A DNA stretch of 37,902 bases from Bacteroidales bacterium UBA6397. Its GTDB lineage: Bacteria > Bacteroidota > Bacteroidia > Bacteroidales > UBA932. The DNA lies in assembly GCA_002439875.1 (NCBI GenBank), contig DJQB01000029.1, forward strand, positions 1 to 37,902. Direction: 5' to 3'. Position 1 is the first letter of the stretch. Each line of letters opens with the position of its first letter. This document shows positions 1 through 8,270 of the stretch, piece by piece. The notes under the pieces are model-generated. The model worked only from the letters and a program-made list of their open reading frames with translations. It was not told where the DNA came from and did not search any database. A program made the position numbers and the translations under genes.

Positions 1-63
1 AGACAGGCGGACTCCTTTTTTTTTGTTGTATCAACACCAGCCCCTCGCTTGTTTACTCTTTAC

Positions 64-141
64 TTACCCTTATTCTTATTCTTATTCTTATCCTTATCCT
101 TATTCTTATTCTTATCCTTATCCTTATCCTTGCCCTTACTC
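64..141. repeat. Hexanucleotide microsatellite, 13 units of TTAYYC
   Basis: Thirteen consecutive six-base units can be read. They are TTACCC, three TTATTC, two TTATCC, two TTATTC, three TTATCC, TTGCCC and TTACTC. One strand is therefore pure pyrimidine plus A (T/C with an A at every third position of the unit). Such a tract is prone to slippage. It lies about 670 bases upstream of susC and outside any gene I can support. Any role in expression or phase variation is speculation. Confidence 0.9.
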
Positions 142-730
142 CCCTCTTCTTTTTATCTTTATCTCATTATTTTATCCCCCTTGCACTCTCCGGCGACATT
201 TTCCCACATTTTTGCTCCCCGCCGGTTCCTCATACACTCTCAGGAAGCGTTTTCCACCCTTTTCGTCGAATGTCTCCTTGCGGCTGCTTTGAACGACATT
301 ATTCCATGTTTTAGTTATTGCTCCCCTCCTTATGCTCTAACCAATCTACCTTTAAAGTTCTTTTCTATCGTTGCTTGAAGGCTATTGCGGATCTTCAACC
401 GGCCAGGGCGCGCGCAGCGCGAAGGCCGCCATAACCTTCCAGTTACTGTTTAGTCCAAGGAGGAGTGCCATCAAATACGACGCATTCTTGCTCACCAGCA
501 TGGAAGCATCTGTAATCTATTGTCTGAAATCTATCGTTAACTTTTGACTTTCATCTATGTGGTTTCCCCTCTTCCAGTATGATTTTTGGCTATTCATTTA
601 CCCTAAAAAATCCACTTTCGGATAATTATACTATTTTATAACTTCTTGAAAAACAATACCTCTGAATTTTGACTTGTTGCTGTCCTCCACTTCTTGACCA
701 CTTTGCGCCAATCTGTTTAAAAGGTTTTTA

Positions 731-738
731 TATTTTTG
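731..738 (+). promoter_or_regulatory. Candidate -7 box for the susC operon
   Basis: TATTTTTG fits the Bacteroidota -7 consensus TAnnTTTG and lies 70 bases before the susC start. The only TTTG upstream (702-705) is 25 bases away, longer than the usual 19-21, so the -33 element is weak or absent. That would fit a promoter that needs an activator. Confidence 0.5.
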
Positions 739-808
739 TACTCACGATTCTTGAATAGGCCTTAATGCCTGATTCGGAAACGAGTCTGATAATTTTAATT
801 TTTATTGT

Positions 809-3784
809 ATGCGTAAACTTTTAGTGTTCTTGTTGCTGTCGCTGGGGTTCTCAGCCTACGCTCAGCAGCGTTCTGTCAGCGGAACGGTCAAGGATCAGAA
901 CGGCCTGCCAGTCATCGGGCTCACTGTCTTGGAGCAGGGGACCGGCAATGGTGTTACCACTGATCAAGACGGTCGCTATGACATCAATGTGTCCTCTAAA
1001 GATGCGGTTTTGGAATTCGCGTCGTTGGGTTATGCCACGGTGACAGAGAAAGTGGGTGACCGTTCCGTGGTCAATGTTACTGTGAAAGAACAAGCTATAG
1101 CGCTTGACGCGGTTGTGGCCATCGGCTACGGCACGGTGAAAAAGAAGGATCTGACCACGGCTGTCTCGACCGTTGACACCGATGACATCAGGCTTCGTCC
1201 TGTCCCTACAGTCTCCGGCTTTATCCAGGGAAAGGTCGCTGGTGTGACAGTACAGCAGACTTCCGGTACCCCTGGCTCTGGAATGACCGTCAGGATCCGT
1301 GGTAACTCCTCAATCACATCAGGCAATGATCCTCTTTATGTCGTGGATGGAGTTCCTGTAGGAACAGGCAACGGTTCCATAACCTACCTGTCTCCGAATG
1401 ATATCGAGACGATGCAGATCCTCAAGGACGCATCATCAGCGGCGATCTATGGATCAAGGGCTGCCAACGGTGTGGTTCTCATCACAACAAAGAAAGGCTC
1501 TAAGGATGTCGGCCCGCAGATCAACTTCACTTCCTATGTGGGTCTGGGCAATGTCGCAAAGACATTCGATGTCCTGAACGTGGCTCAATACAAAGAGCTC
1601 ATGGATGAGATCGGAGCTGTAAAGCTGCCTGACGGACTCAAGGATGAGACAGATTGGTTCAAGGAAACCTACAGGACCGCGGTCTCTCAGAACTACCAGC
1701 TGTCCGTCTCCAACGCCAATGACAAGTCCAAGTACTACATTGGTGCCGGCTATGTTGACCAGGAGGGTATCATCCGTACAAGCTACTATAAGAGGTATAA
1801 CTTCAGGGCCAGCATGGACTCTGACATATTCAAATGGATCAATGTCGGTGCTGACGTCACATTCTCACATTGGAAGCAGAACGGCATCATCTCCGGTACT
1901 GGCTCAAACAGGGCTGGTGTCGTGATGTCTGTCATCAACACTCCGACTTACGCGAAGGTTTGGAGCGAGGAGAATCCTGACTGGTACTGGACACAGTTCT
2001 ACGGAGCGAATGTCACCACTCCAGCGGAGAACATCGCCCGTCAGGAGAACTTCTACGACCAGAACGACCGACTCATCCTCACCGGACACGCCACGATCAA
2101 GTTCAGCAAGAACCTGAACTTCAAATCGACTGCCACCATGGACAGGACATGGACGTTCAACTACCAGTTCCTTGATCCTATCAAGACCGCTGAGGGACGT
2201 ACCCAGCACGGCAAGGCGGAGACCACGAGAGCCGACAACAGGGTCATCGTTCTCGATAATATTCTTACCTACAAAAACACTTTGGCCGGCAAGCACAACA
2301 TCGAGGCCATGGCCGGTACCTCAGCGACACTTTCGCATTGGGAGAACCTGACCGGCTCAAGGCAGTACTTCTCCACAGAGTACGACAACATCCTCTACGG
2401 TCTGAATGGCGGCAACTCTTCCGGCCTCAGGGGTAATTCGCAGGGCTTGTCCGAATGGAGCATAATGTCCTACCTCGGCAGAATCTCCTACAACTACAAC
2501 AGCAAGTATTACCTTACGGCGAATATTCGTGCTGACGGCTCGTCAAAACTGGCACCCGGACACAGGTGGGGCTATTTCCCTTCAGTTTCCGCGGCATGGC
2601 GTGTCTCTGGAGAGAACTTCATGCAGGACATTGATTGGATCAACGACCTGAAAATCCGCGCAGGATGGGGACAGCAAGGCAACCAGGGTGGTCTTGGCGA
2701 CCATGCCTGGGTGCAGAAATATAGTCTTGTCTACTATGACTGGACAAAGTCCGAGAACGCTCAGGCGACTCCTTCCCTTGGAGGAAAGAGCAACATCGGA
2801 AACAGGGATCTGACCTGGGAGACAACCACACAGACCAATGTGGGTGTCGATCTTTCAGTCCTGGACAGCAGACTGAACTTCACCTTGGACGGCTACTACA
2901 AGTACACCACCAACCTTCTGATGAGCGTTCCGCTTCCGTCGCCATATTCAAACATAACAAGGAACGAGGGCGAGATGTCCAACTGGGGACTTGAGTTCGC
3001 GGTCTCCTCCGTCAACATTGACAGGAACGGATTCCGTTGGAACACAGACTTCAACATCTCGATGAACCGCAACAAACTGGAGAAACTCACCCTCCAGCAG
3101 GTCTATAACTACATCAAGCCTTCTGACATCCAGAGTGAATATGTCGTCAGGATGACTCCTGGTATGCCGCTGTCCCAGTTCTGGGGCTACAAGGCCAATG
3201 GAGTTGACCCTGAGACGGGTCTGATGATCTACGAGGATCTTGACGGGAATGGAAAGATCTCGGATTCCGACAAGACCTGGATCGGAGATCCTAACCCTGA
3301 CTTCACTTTCGGTATGACCAACAACTTCAGCTACAAGGGATTCAACCTGAGTTTTCTCGTCACAGGCTCTGTAGGCAATGACATCTACAACGCCTCAAGG
3401 GTTGACATGGAGGGTATGGTGAACGGCTACAACCAGACCACTGCCGTCCTTCGCCGTTGGAAGATTCCTGGACAGATCACCGACATTCCTAAGTCGGGCG
3501 AGATGTACAACGTCAAGGTCTCTTCCCGCTGGATCGAGAACGGCTCTTACCTGAAGGTTAAGAACATCACTCTGTCCTACGATTTCACTGGCCCGAAACT
3601 CAAGCGTCTCAACATCACAAGGATCCGTCCTTACGTGACACTTGACAACATGATCACGTTCACCAAGTACTCCGGCTATGACCCTGAGATGAGCCAGTGG
3701 GCCAACGCGATCCACTTCGGAATCGACTGGGGCACTTACCCTTGTGTAAAGACTGTTACTTTCGGTGTTAACGTTGATTTCTAA
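809..3784 (+). CDS. susC: SusC-like TonB-dependent outer-membrane transporter
   Basis: The 991-residue protein is the outer-membrane channel that, with its SusD partner, imports oligosaccharides using TonB energy. It has a signal peptide (about residues 1-18, ending AYA-QQ) and a carboxypeptidase-regulatory-like beta domain (about 22-103). A TonB plug (about 113-225) contains the SusC signature around PLYVVDGVPV, and a long beta-barrel ends in aromatic VDF. Length is normal for the family. There is no extra N-terminal anti-sigma-interaction domain, so control by an ECF sigma/anti-sigma pair is unlikely. The susD gene follows after 3 bases. Identity as SusC family is secure. The substrate is inferred only from the neighbours (GH30, GDPD). 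Confidence 0.97.
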   Translation: MRKLLVFLLLSLGFSAYAQQRSVSGTVKDQNGLPVIGLTVLEQGTGNGVTTDQDGRYDINVSSKDAVLEFASLGYATVTEKVGDRSVVNVTVKEQAIALDAVVAIGYGTVKKKDLTTAVSTVDTDDIRLRPVPTVSGFIQGKVAGVTVQQTSGTPGSGMTVRIRGNSSITSGNDPLYVVDGVPVGTGNGSITYLSPNDIETMQILKDASSAAIYGSRAANGVVLITTKKGSKDVGPQINFTSYVGLGNVAKTFDVLNVAQYKELMDEIGAVKLPDGLKDETDWFKETYRTAVSQNYQLSVSNANDKSKYYIGAGYVDQEGIIRTSYYKRYNFRASMDSDIFKWINVGADVTFSHWKQNGIISGTGSNRAGVVMSVINTPTYAKVWSEENPDWYWTQFYGANVTTPAENIARQENFYDQNDRLILTGHATIKFSKNLNFKSTATMDRTWTFNYQFLDPIKTAEGRTQHGKAETTRADNRVIVLDNILTYKNTLAGKHNIEAMAGTSATLSHWENLTGSRQYFSTEYDNILYGLNGGNSSGLRGNSQGLSEWSIMSYLGRISYNYNSKYYLTANIRADGSSKLAPGHRWGYFPSVSAAWRVSGENFMQDIDWINDLKIRAGWGQQGNQGGLGDHAWVQKYSLVYYDWTKSENAQATPSLGGKSNIGNRDLTWETTTQTNVGVDLSVLDSRLNFTLDGYYKYTTNLLMSVPLPSPYSNITRNEGEMSNWGLEFAVSSVNIDRNGFRWNTDFNISMNRNKLEKLTLQQVYNYIKPSDIQSEYVVRMTPGMPLSQFWGYKANGVDPETGLMIYEDLDGNGKISDSDKTWIGDPNPDFTFGMTNNFSYKGFNLSFLVTGSVGNDIYNASRVDMEGMVNGYNQTTAVLRRWKIPGQITDIPKSGEMYNVKVSSRWIENGSYLKVKNITLSYDFTGPKLKRLNITRIRPYVTLDNMITFTKYSGYDPEMSQWANAIHFGIDWGTYPCVKTVTFGVNVDF

Positions 3785-3787
3785 AAG

Positions 3788-5344
3788 ATGATGAGTATGA
3801 AAAAGTCATTAATTATATTCTCTTTCCTCGCTCTGGTCCCGCTCGCTTCATGCGAACTTGACATCTATCCTGTCACAGGCTACAACGAGGGTAATGTTTT
3901 TGTCCCGAAAGACACCACGACTTCGCAGTACACCACCGCAGCACAGATGGAGAATCTTGTCAAAGGATTCTATAGCGGTGTGCTTAAGCACGACAGGATG
4001 CAGAGGCTTCAGTTCATGGACTGGCTCGTGTATTCAGAAGTCCGCGCTGACAACGCCTACAACGGCTCTCCGAGCACCGCGGAGCTTGTCGGGATCGAGT
4101 CCAACAAGATTGACGGATCAAATCAGAATGTCACCCGGGATTGGAGTGACTTCCAGCTTGCGATAAACGCGGCCAACCAGGTGATCTGCAACATTGACCG
4201 CATCCAGAAACTGGATCCGTCAATGACTCAATCACAGCATGACAACTGGCTTGCCCAGGCGGACATCATAAAGGCTTTCTATGTGTTCAGGGGCACCCAG
4301 CTTTTCAACACAATTCCTGTCATCAACTCCATCCCTGACCCTATAACCGCCGAGAATGTTGAGGAAGTCTATCCTTCCTACTATCCGTCTCGTCCGGCAA
4401 AGGAGGACATATACGCCCAAATTGTGGAGATGCTTGAGTTCGCTGCCCAGAATGCACCAGATCTCAGTGCGGAGGACAAGTTCGTCCTTTCCAAGACATT
4501 CGCCAAGGGAATTCTGGCCCGTGTCTATGCCGAGAAATCGAACATCCAGGACTGGGGTAAGGTGGCCCAGTGGTGCGAGGCGGTCGAGAAGGATATGAAT
4601 GTCAATTCCGGCAGCGCAGAGACCTTGAGAGCCTCCTTGTGTGACAACTATAAGGACATGTGGTCTTACGATGTGTCAGCCAAGACAGCCGCCAAGAACA
4701 CGAAGGAGTCAATCTTTGAGGTGACATTCACGGCATCATCAGGCAACTGGCTTCACATGATGTTCCATAGGAATCAGTTCTCTCCTGGGGACAATTATAC
4801 ATGGTCTAAGTGGATCACGCCATCCAGGAACCTGATTGCCGCCTATGACGAGGAAGGCGACACTGAGAGAAAAAATGTCAGCATCCTTTGGGACGCCTGC
4901 AGTTGGAGTCTTTACTATCCTGAGGATAAGTACGCGTTCATGGGCAAGATGGAGACCTCTGCCACAAGCATCATCCTCATGCGCCTTGCGGAGATCTACC
5001 TGCTTCACGCTGAGGCTCTCGCGATGAACGGTGACAGTGCGGGAGCCTTGAAGTACGTCAACGCTGTGCGTCTGCGCGCCAAACTGCCTGTTGTCAGCGG
5101 ACTCTCTGGTGACCAGCTGATTGACAAGATCCTTGACGAGCGCCGTCTTGAGCTGGCTTTCGAGGGATTCAGGTTCTTCGACCTTGCCCGCCACGACAAG
5201 ATCATCGATGTCCACAACAATGTCTGGAAGGATGATTCCTACTACCTTACAAGGGATCCGCTTGATCAGTACAGCATTTTCCTTCCGGTGCCGACAACGG
5301 TGCTTGACAAAAACCCTAACATCGAGCAGAATCAGGGCTATTAA
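3788..5344 (+). CDS. susD: SusD/RagB-like surface glycan-binding lipoprotein
   Basis: This is the lid of the SusCD transporter, anchored on the cell surface by lipid. The N-terminus has a lipobox ending LASC, with Cys22 if the first ATG is used. Two further in-frame ATGs (3791 and 3797) are possible starts, and 3797 gives the usual Met-Lys-Lys signal. The SusD helical repeat fold is indicated by IYLLHAEALAMNGD and by the C-terminal signature DERRLELAFEGFRFFDLARH. At 518 residues it has typical length. It is co-transcribed with susC (3-base gap) and its stop TAATG overlaps the start of the GH30 gene by one base, implying translational coupling. Confidence 0.96.
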   Translation: MMSMKKSLIIFSFLALVPLASCELDIYPVTGYNEGNVFVPKDTTTSQYTTAAQMENLVKGFYSGVLKHDRMQRLQFMDWLVYSEVRADNAYNGSPSTAELVGIESNKIDGSNQNVTRDWSDFQLAINAANQVICNIDRIQKLDPSMTQSQHDNWLAQADIIKAFYVFRGTQLFNTIPVINSIPDPITAENVEEVYPSYYPSRPAKEDIYAQIVEMLEFAAQNAPDLSAEDKFVLSKTFAKGILARVYAEKSNIQDWGKVAQWCEAVEKDMNVNSGSAETLRASLCDNYKDMWSYDVSAKTAAKNTKESIFEVTFTASSGNWLHMMFHRNQFSPGDNYTWSKWITPSRNLIAAYDEEGDTERKNVSILWDACSWSLYYPEDKYAFMGKMETSATSIILMRLAEIYLLHAEALAMNGDSAGALKYVNAVRLRAKLPVVSGLSGDQLIDKILDERRLELAFEGFRFFDLARHDKIIDVHNNVWKDDSYYLTRDPLDQYSIFLPVPTTVLDKNPNIEQNQGY

Positions 5345-6846
5345 TGAGCGGAAAAGTCATGCGTTACGATAAACTTTTGTTCTTCTGCGCGCTGCTCCTT
5401 TGTTCCTGCTGCGGCAAGGCTTCCGGAAGCACCGAGGGGGGAGAAGTCACCCCTCCGGCTCCGGATCCAAGTCCTGAGACTGTGACGGCCTATGTCACAA
5501 CCGCTGACAAAACCCTTCTTTTCAAGTCTGAGGAACTTGAGCTTCGCAAGCCGGGAACAATGGCGGTTAATCTTGTCACTCTTGATTCAACTGTGACCTT
5601 CCAGACCGTTGACGGCTTCGGCCCTGCCTTGACTGGCAGCACCTGCTACAATCTGCGGGCTGTGATGGAGCCATCGGCCCGGACCGCTCTCCTGAAAGAG
5701 CTTTTCGATCCCAAAGAAGGGCTTGGATTCAGCATGGTGAGGGTCACCATCGGCTCATCGGACTTCGGTCTTGACGAGTACACCTGGTGCGACAAGAAAG
5801 GTATGGAGAATTTCGCGGCCCATGAATATGATGTCCGTGACCTTTTCCCTGTCCTTAAGGAGGTCCTGGCGATCAATCCTGATGTCAAGATAATCGCCAC
5901 GCCTTGGACAGCGCCCCGCTGGATGAAGAGAAGAGTCAACAACGACAGCGACTACTATTCATGGACAAGCGGAAGGCTGAAGCCGGAATGCTATCAGGAC
6001 TATGCAGAGTATTTCGTGCGTTGGATTCGGGTGATGAAGTCCCAAGGGTTTGACATCTATGCCGTGACGCTCCAGAACGAGCCTTTGAACAAGGGTAACT
6101 CGATGTCAATGTACATGCCTTGGCAAGAGCAACTTGAGTTCATAAAGACGGCTGTCGGCCCGGCATTCGGGAAGGCCGGTCTGAACACAAAGATCCTTGT
6201 CTATGACCATAACTACAACTACGACGGCATCGCTGACCAACAAGGCTATCCGATGAATATCCTTGCCGATACAGAGGCCGCCAGGTATGTGGCAGGCTCC
6301 GCATGGCACAATTACTATGGAAATCCTAAGGAACTAGACAAAATGGTCAGCAGGTTCCCTGATAAGGAGATCTATTTCACTGAGGCTTCGATCGGAGGTT
6401 GGGCACCAGATTTCGCGAAGTGTCTTATGACTGACTTCGACAACATCTTCATCCAGACCCTCTCAAGGGAGAACAAAGGGGTGACTCTTTGGAACCTTGT
6501 TTTGGATGAGAATTATGGTCCCAAGCGTCCGGGTGGCTGCCAGAATTGCTATGGTGTGGTTATGATTGACTCAAAGACCGGTAAGGTGACCGACCGTAAG
6601 ACCCAGTATTACAACCTTGCGCACGCTTCTAAGGTGATTCGCCCCGGAGCACGCAGGATCGCGACAAAGGGGAATCTCAAGTCTGGTGTCTCATGTCTGG
6701 CGTTCCTAAACCCTGACCATTCCTACGGAATAATCATCGAGAACAATTTGTCTGAAAGCCACTCGTTCACTTTTTCCGACTCGGGGCATTCCGTAAAGTT
6801 CACGGCACCTGCAAAGTCAATAGCCTCTATAAAATGGAATAACTAA
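5344..6846 (+). CDS. GH30 family glycoside hydrolase lipoprotein (probable beta-1,6-glucanase/glucosylceramidase-like)
   Basis: A retaining beta-glycosidase of clan GH-A, family GH30. The acid/base Glu246 lies in VTLQNEP and the nucleophile Glu347 in EIYFTEAS. The motifs PWTAPRWMK and SAWHNYYG around them are typical of the glucosylceramidase-like branch that includes bacterial beta-1,6-glucanases. The N-terminus is a lipoprotein signal (Cys at 20, 22 or 23, depending on start), followed by a Pro/Glu linker. A second ATG at 5359 would give a more conventional signal peptide. It lies directly behind susD, as in beta-1,6-glucan loci of Bacteroides. GH30 membership is seen in the motifs. Substrate is inferred from the family and the locus layout. 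Confidence 0.92.
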   Translation: MSGKVMRYDKLLFFCALLLCSCCGKASGSTEGGEVTPPAPDPSPETVTAYVTTADKTLLFKSEELELRKPGTMAVNLVTLDSTVTFQTVDGFGPALTGSTCYNLRAVMEPSARTALLKELFDPKEGLGFSMVRVTIGSSDFGLDEYTWCDKKGMENFAAHEYDVRDLFPVLKEVLAINPDVKIIATPWTAPRWMKRRVNNDSDYYSWTSGRLKPECYQDYAEYFVRWIRVMKSQGFDIYAVTLQNEPLNKGNSMSMYMPWQEQLEFIKTAVGPAFGKAGLNTKILVYDHNYNYDGIADQQGYPMNILADTEAARYVAGSAWHNYYGNPKELDKMVSRFPDKEIYFTEASIGGWAPDFAKCLMTDFDNIFIQTLSRENKGVTLWNLVLDENYGPKRPGGCQNCYGVVMIDSKTGKVTDRKTQYYNLAHASKVIRPGARRIATKGNLKSGVSCLAFLNPDHSYGIIIENNLSESHSFTFSDSGHSVKFTAPAKSIASIKWNN

Positions 6847-6850
6847 GATA

Positions 6851-8239
6851 ATGATAATGAACATGAAATACATTGTAAAACAATCTTTGGCCGTCCTTGC
6901 GATGGCTATGGCCTTCACCTCCTGCTACAGGGAACCAAAGCTGAAGGTCACCGACAAAGGCCCGGAGATGACCTGTGAGATCGCCCAGTCTGCCAACTTG
7001 GGAGAGAACCTTCCGTTCAAGGTGACGCTGAAGGACAACATCGCACTTTCCACGCTGCAACTGCATCTTTTCTTTGACGGAACGGAAGTGAGCAAAAAAG
7101 TCATCAGGACAAAGGAGAGCGGAGTCTTTGAGGGCACTCTTGAGATCCCTTATTACGCTGACATCTCAGACGGAACCGCGGACCTTACTGTCACCGCCCA
7201 GAATATTGAGTTCGGACTGACAGAGGAGAAGAGGACCTTGAGCGTCACACGTCCGGACTTTGAGTACCTGACCTTGACCACATCAGAAGGCAAGGAGGTC
7301 CGAATGAACAAGATAGGGGAGTATGAATACTCCTGCACCTCAGAGTTCCCAAGGGAACTTAAGGCCAAGATAGTCTCCGCTCCGTTCGGCTCTACCGGAG
7401 AACGTCTGACTTTCGGATTTGACGGGAAAGGAATTGTCGTAGGTGGTGATGACTATATTCCTTTTACCTATGGCTATGCAGGAGAATATACAGTCAAGTT
7501 CAACACAAAGACATTTGTGGGATCACCTTTCGTGACAATGGAAGTCAATGGAGAGATTCCTGCGGTTATGGACAAGGCTGAAGAGATCCCTGCGGGAAGC
7601 TATGGTGTGAACATCCCTCTCAAGCAGGGCGAGACCCTTTCCATAATGGGATTCGATTTGGCAGACTGGACAATTGATTCCGACTATCTTGAGGCAATAG
7701 ACATCAATAAGGGACAATTCAAGTTCCTTCCTGTCACAGGACAGTACAGGATCGTTCTACAGACCTCCAACAAATTCATCAGGATCAACCCTATGAAGCC
7801 TGGTGCTCTGACAGGAGCCGATTACTTCCCGGTTCTGAACGATGATTTCACAGGTGGTCTTTGGGCAATTGGTGACGACACCATTGGCAAGCCAGAAGCT
7901 TCGGGCCACGGCTGGGATCCGGAAGTCGGTGGACTTTGCTGTTCTCCTATCAAGCCTAAGGTCTTCCAACTTACTCTTGTGGCCGGACACGGACTTGGCA
8001 CAAAGACGGGAAGCAACTTCAAGTTCTTCTTCCAGAGGAGTTGGGGCGGTGAGCTCAAGGGTGCTTCCTATTCCGAGGTCAGTCTTCCTGCGGAATTTGG
8101 AATAAACACTGACGGTAACATCGGAGTCGTTACAGATCTTAAGGAGGGTGACCGATATCGCTTCACTGTTGACTTCAGCTCGGCCAAGAAGACTTCCGGT
8201 TCGGCTGAGGGAGTGAAACTCGTCGGCGTGAAACTGTAA
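6851..8239 (+). CDS. SGBP-like surface lipoprotein (DUF5125/DUF5121-like)
   Basis: A 462-residue lipoprotein with lipobox MAFTSC (Cys25). It begins with an Ig-like beta module (about 30-140) and ends with a beta-rich region containing GHGLGTKTGSNFKFFFQRSW. I read it as a surface glycan-binding protein of the kind that sits in the SusE/F position and captures polysaccharide. The assignment to the DUF5125/DUF5121 families is from memory of similar proteins beside GH30 genes, not from a search. Possible starts are 6851, or 6863 (Met-Lys-Tyr). It follows the GH30 gene by 4 bases. No catalytic motif is visible. Confidence 0.72.
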   Translation: MIMNMKYIVKQSLAVLAMAMAFTSCYREPKLKVTDKGPEMTCEIAQSANLGENLPFKVTLKDNIALSTLQLHLFFDGTEVSKKVIRTKESGVFEGTLEIPYYADISDGTADLTVTAQNIEFGLTEEKRTLSVTRPDFEYLTLTTSEGKEVRMNKIGEYEYSCTSEFPRELKAKIVSAPFGSTGERLTFGFDGKGIVVGGDDYIPFTYGYAGEYTVKFNTKTFVGSPFVTMEVNGEIPAVMDKAEEIPAGSYGVNIPLKQGETLSIMGFDLADWTIDSDYLEAIDINKGQFKFLPVTGQYRIVLQTSNKFIRINPMKPGALTGADYFPVLNDDFTGGLWAIGDDTIGKPEASGHGWDPEVGGLCCSPIKPKVFQLTLVAGHGLGTKTGSNFKFFFQRSWGGELKGASYSEVSLPAEFGINTDGNIGVVTDLKEGDRYRFTVDFSSAKKTSGSAEGVKLVGVKL

Positions 8240-8270
8240 AACGGATTCAGACAGAATAATATTCAAAGCT

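Larger units (their letters stand above)
1..808. other. Gene-free leader upstream of the susC operon
   Basis: I see no supportable gene in these 808 bases. Open frames at the left end are low-complexity products of the hexamer repeat at 64-141. A short open stretch on the minus strand around 451-556 has no recognisable domain and no clear start. The right end holds the candidate susC promoter near 731-738. The long AT-rich leader is compatible with a regulated polysaccharide locus, but no operator can be defined by eye. Confidence 0.6.

Noticed and set aside
23..378. Two overlapping open frames giving Tyr/Ser/Pro- or Leu/Phe-rich products
   Set aside because: They are produced by the hexamer tract, overlap each other in different frames and resemble no protein family.
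451..556. Short minus-strand frame ending in VVFDGTPPWTKQ
   Set aside because: About 35 codons, closed upstream by a stop, no start and no recognised domain. It may be a remnant, but nothing supports it.
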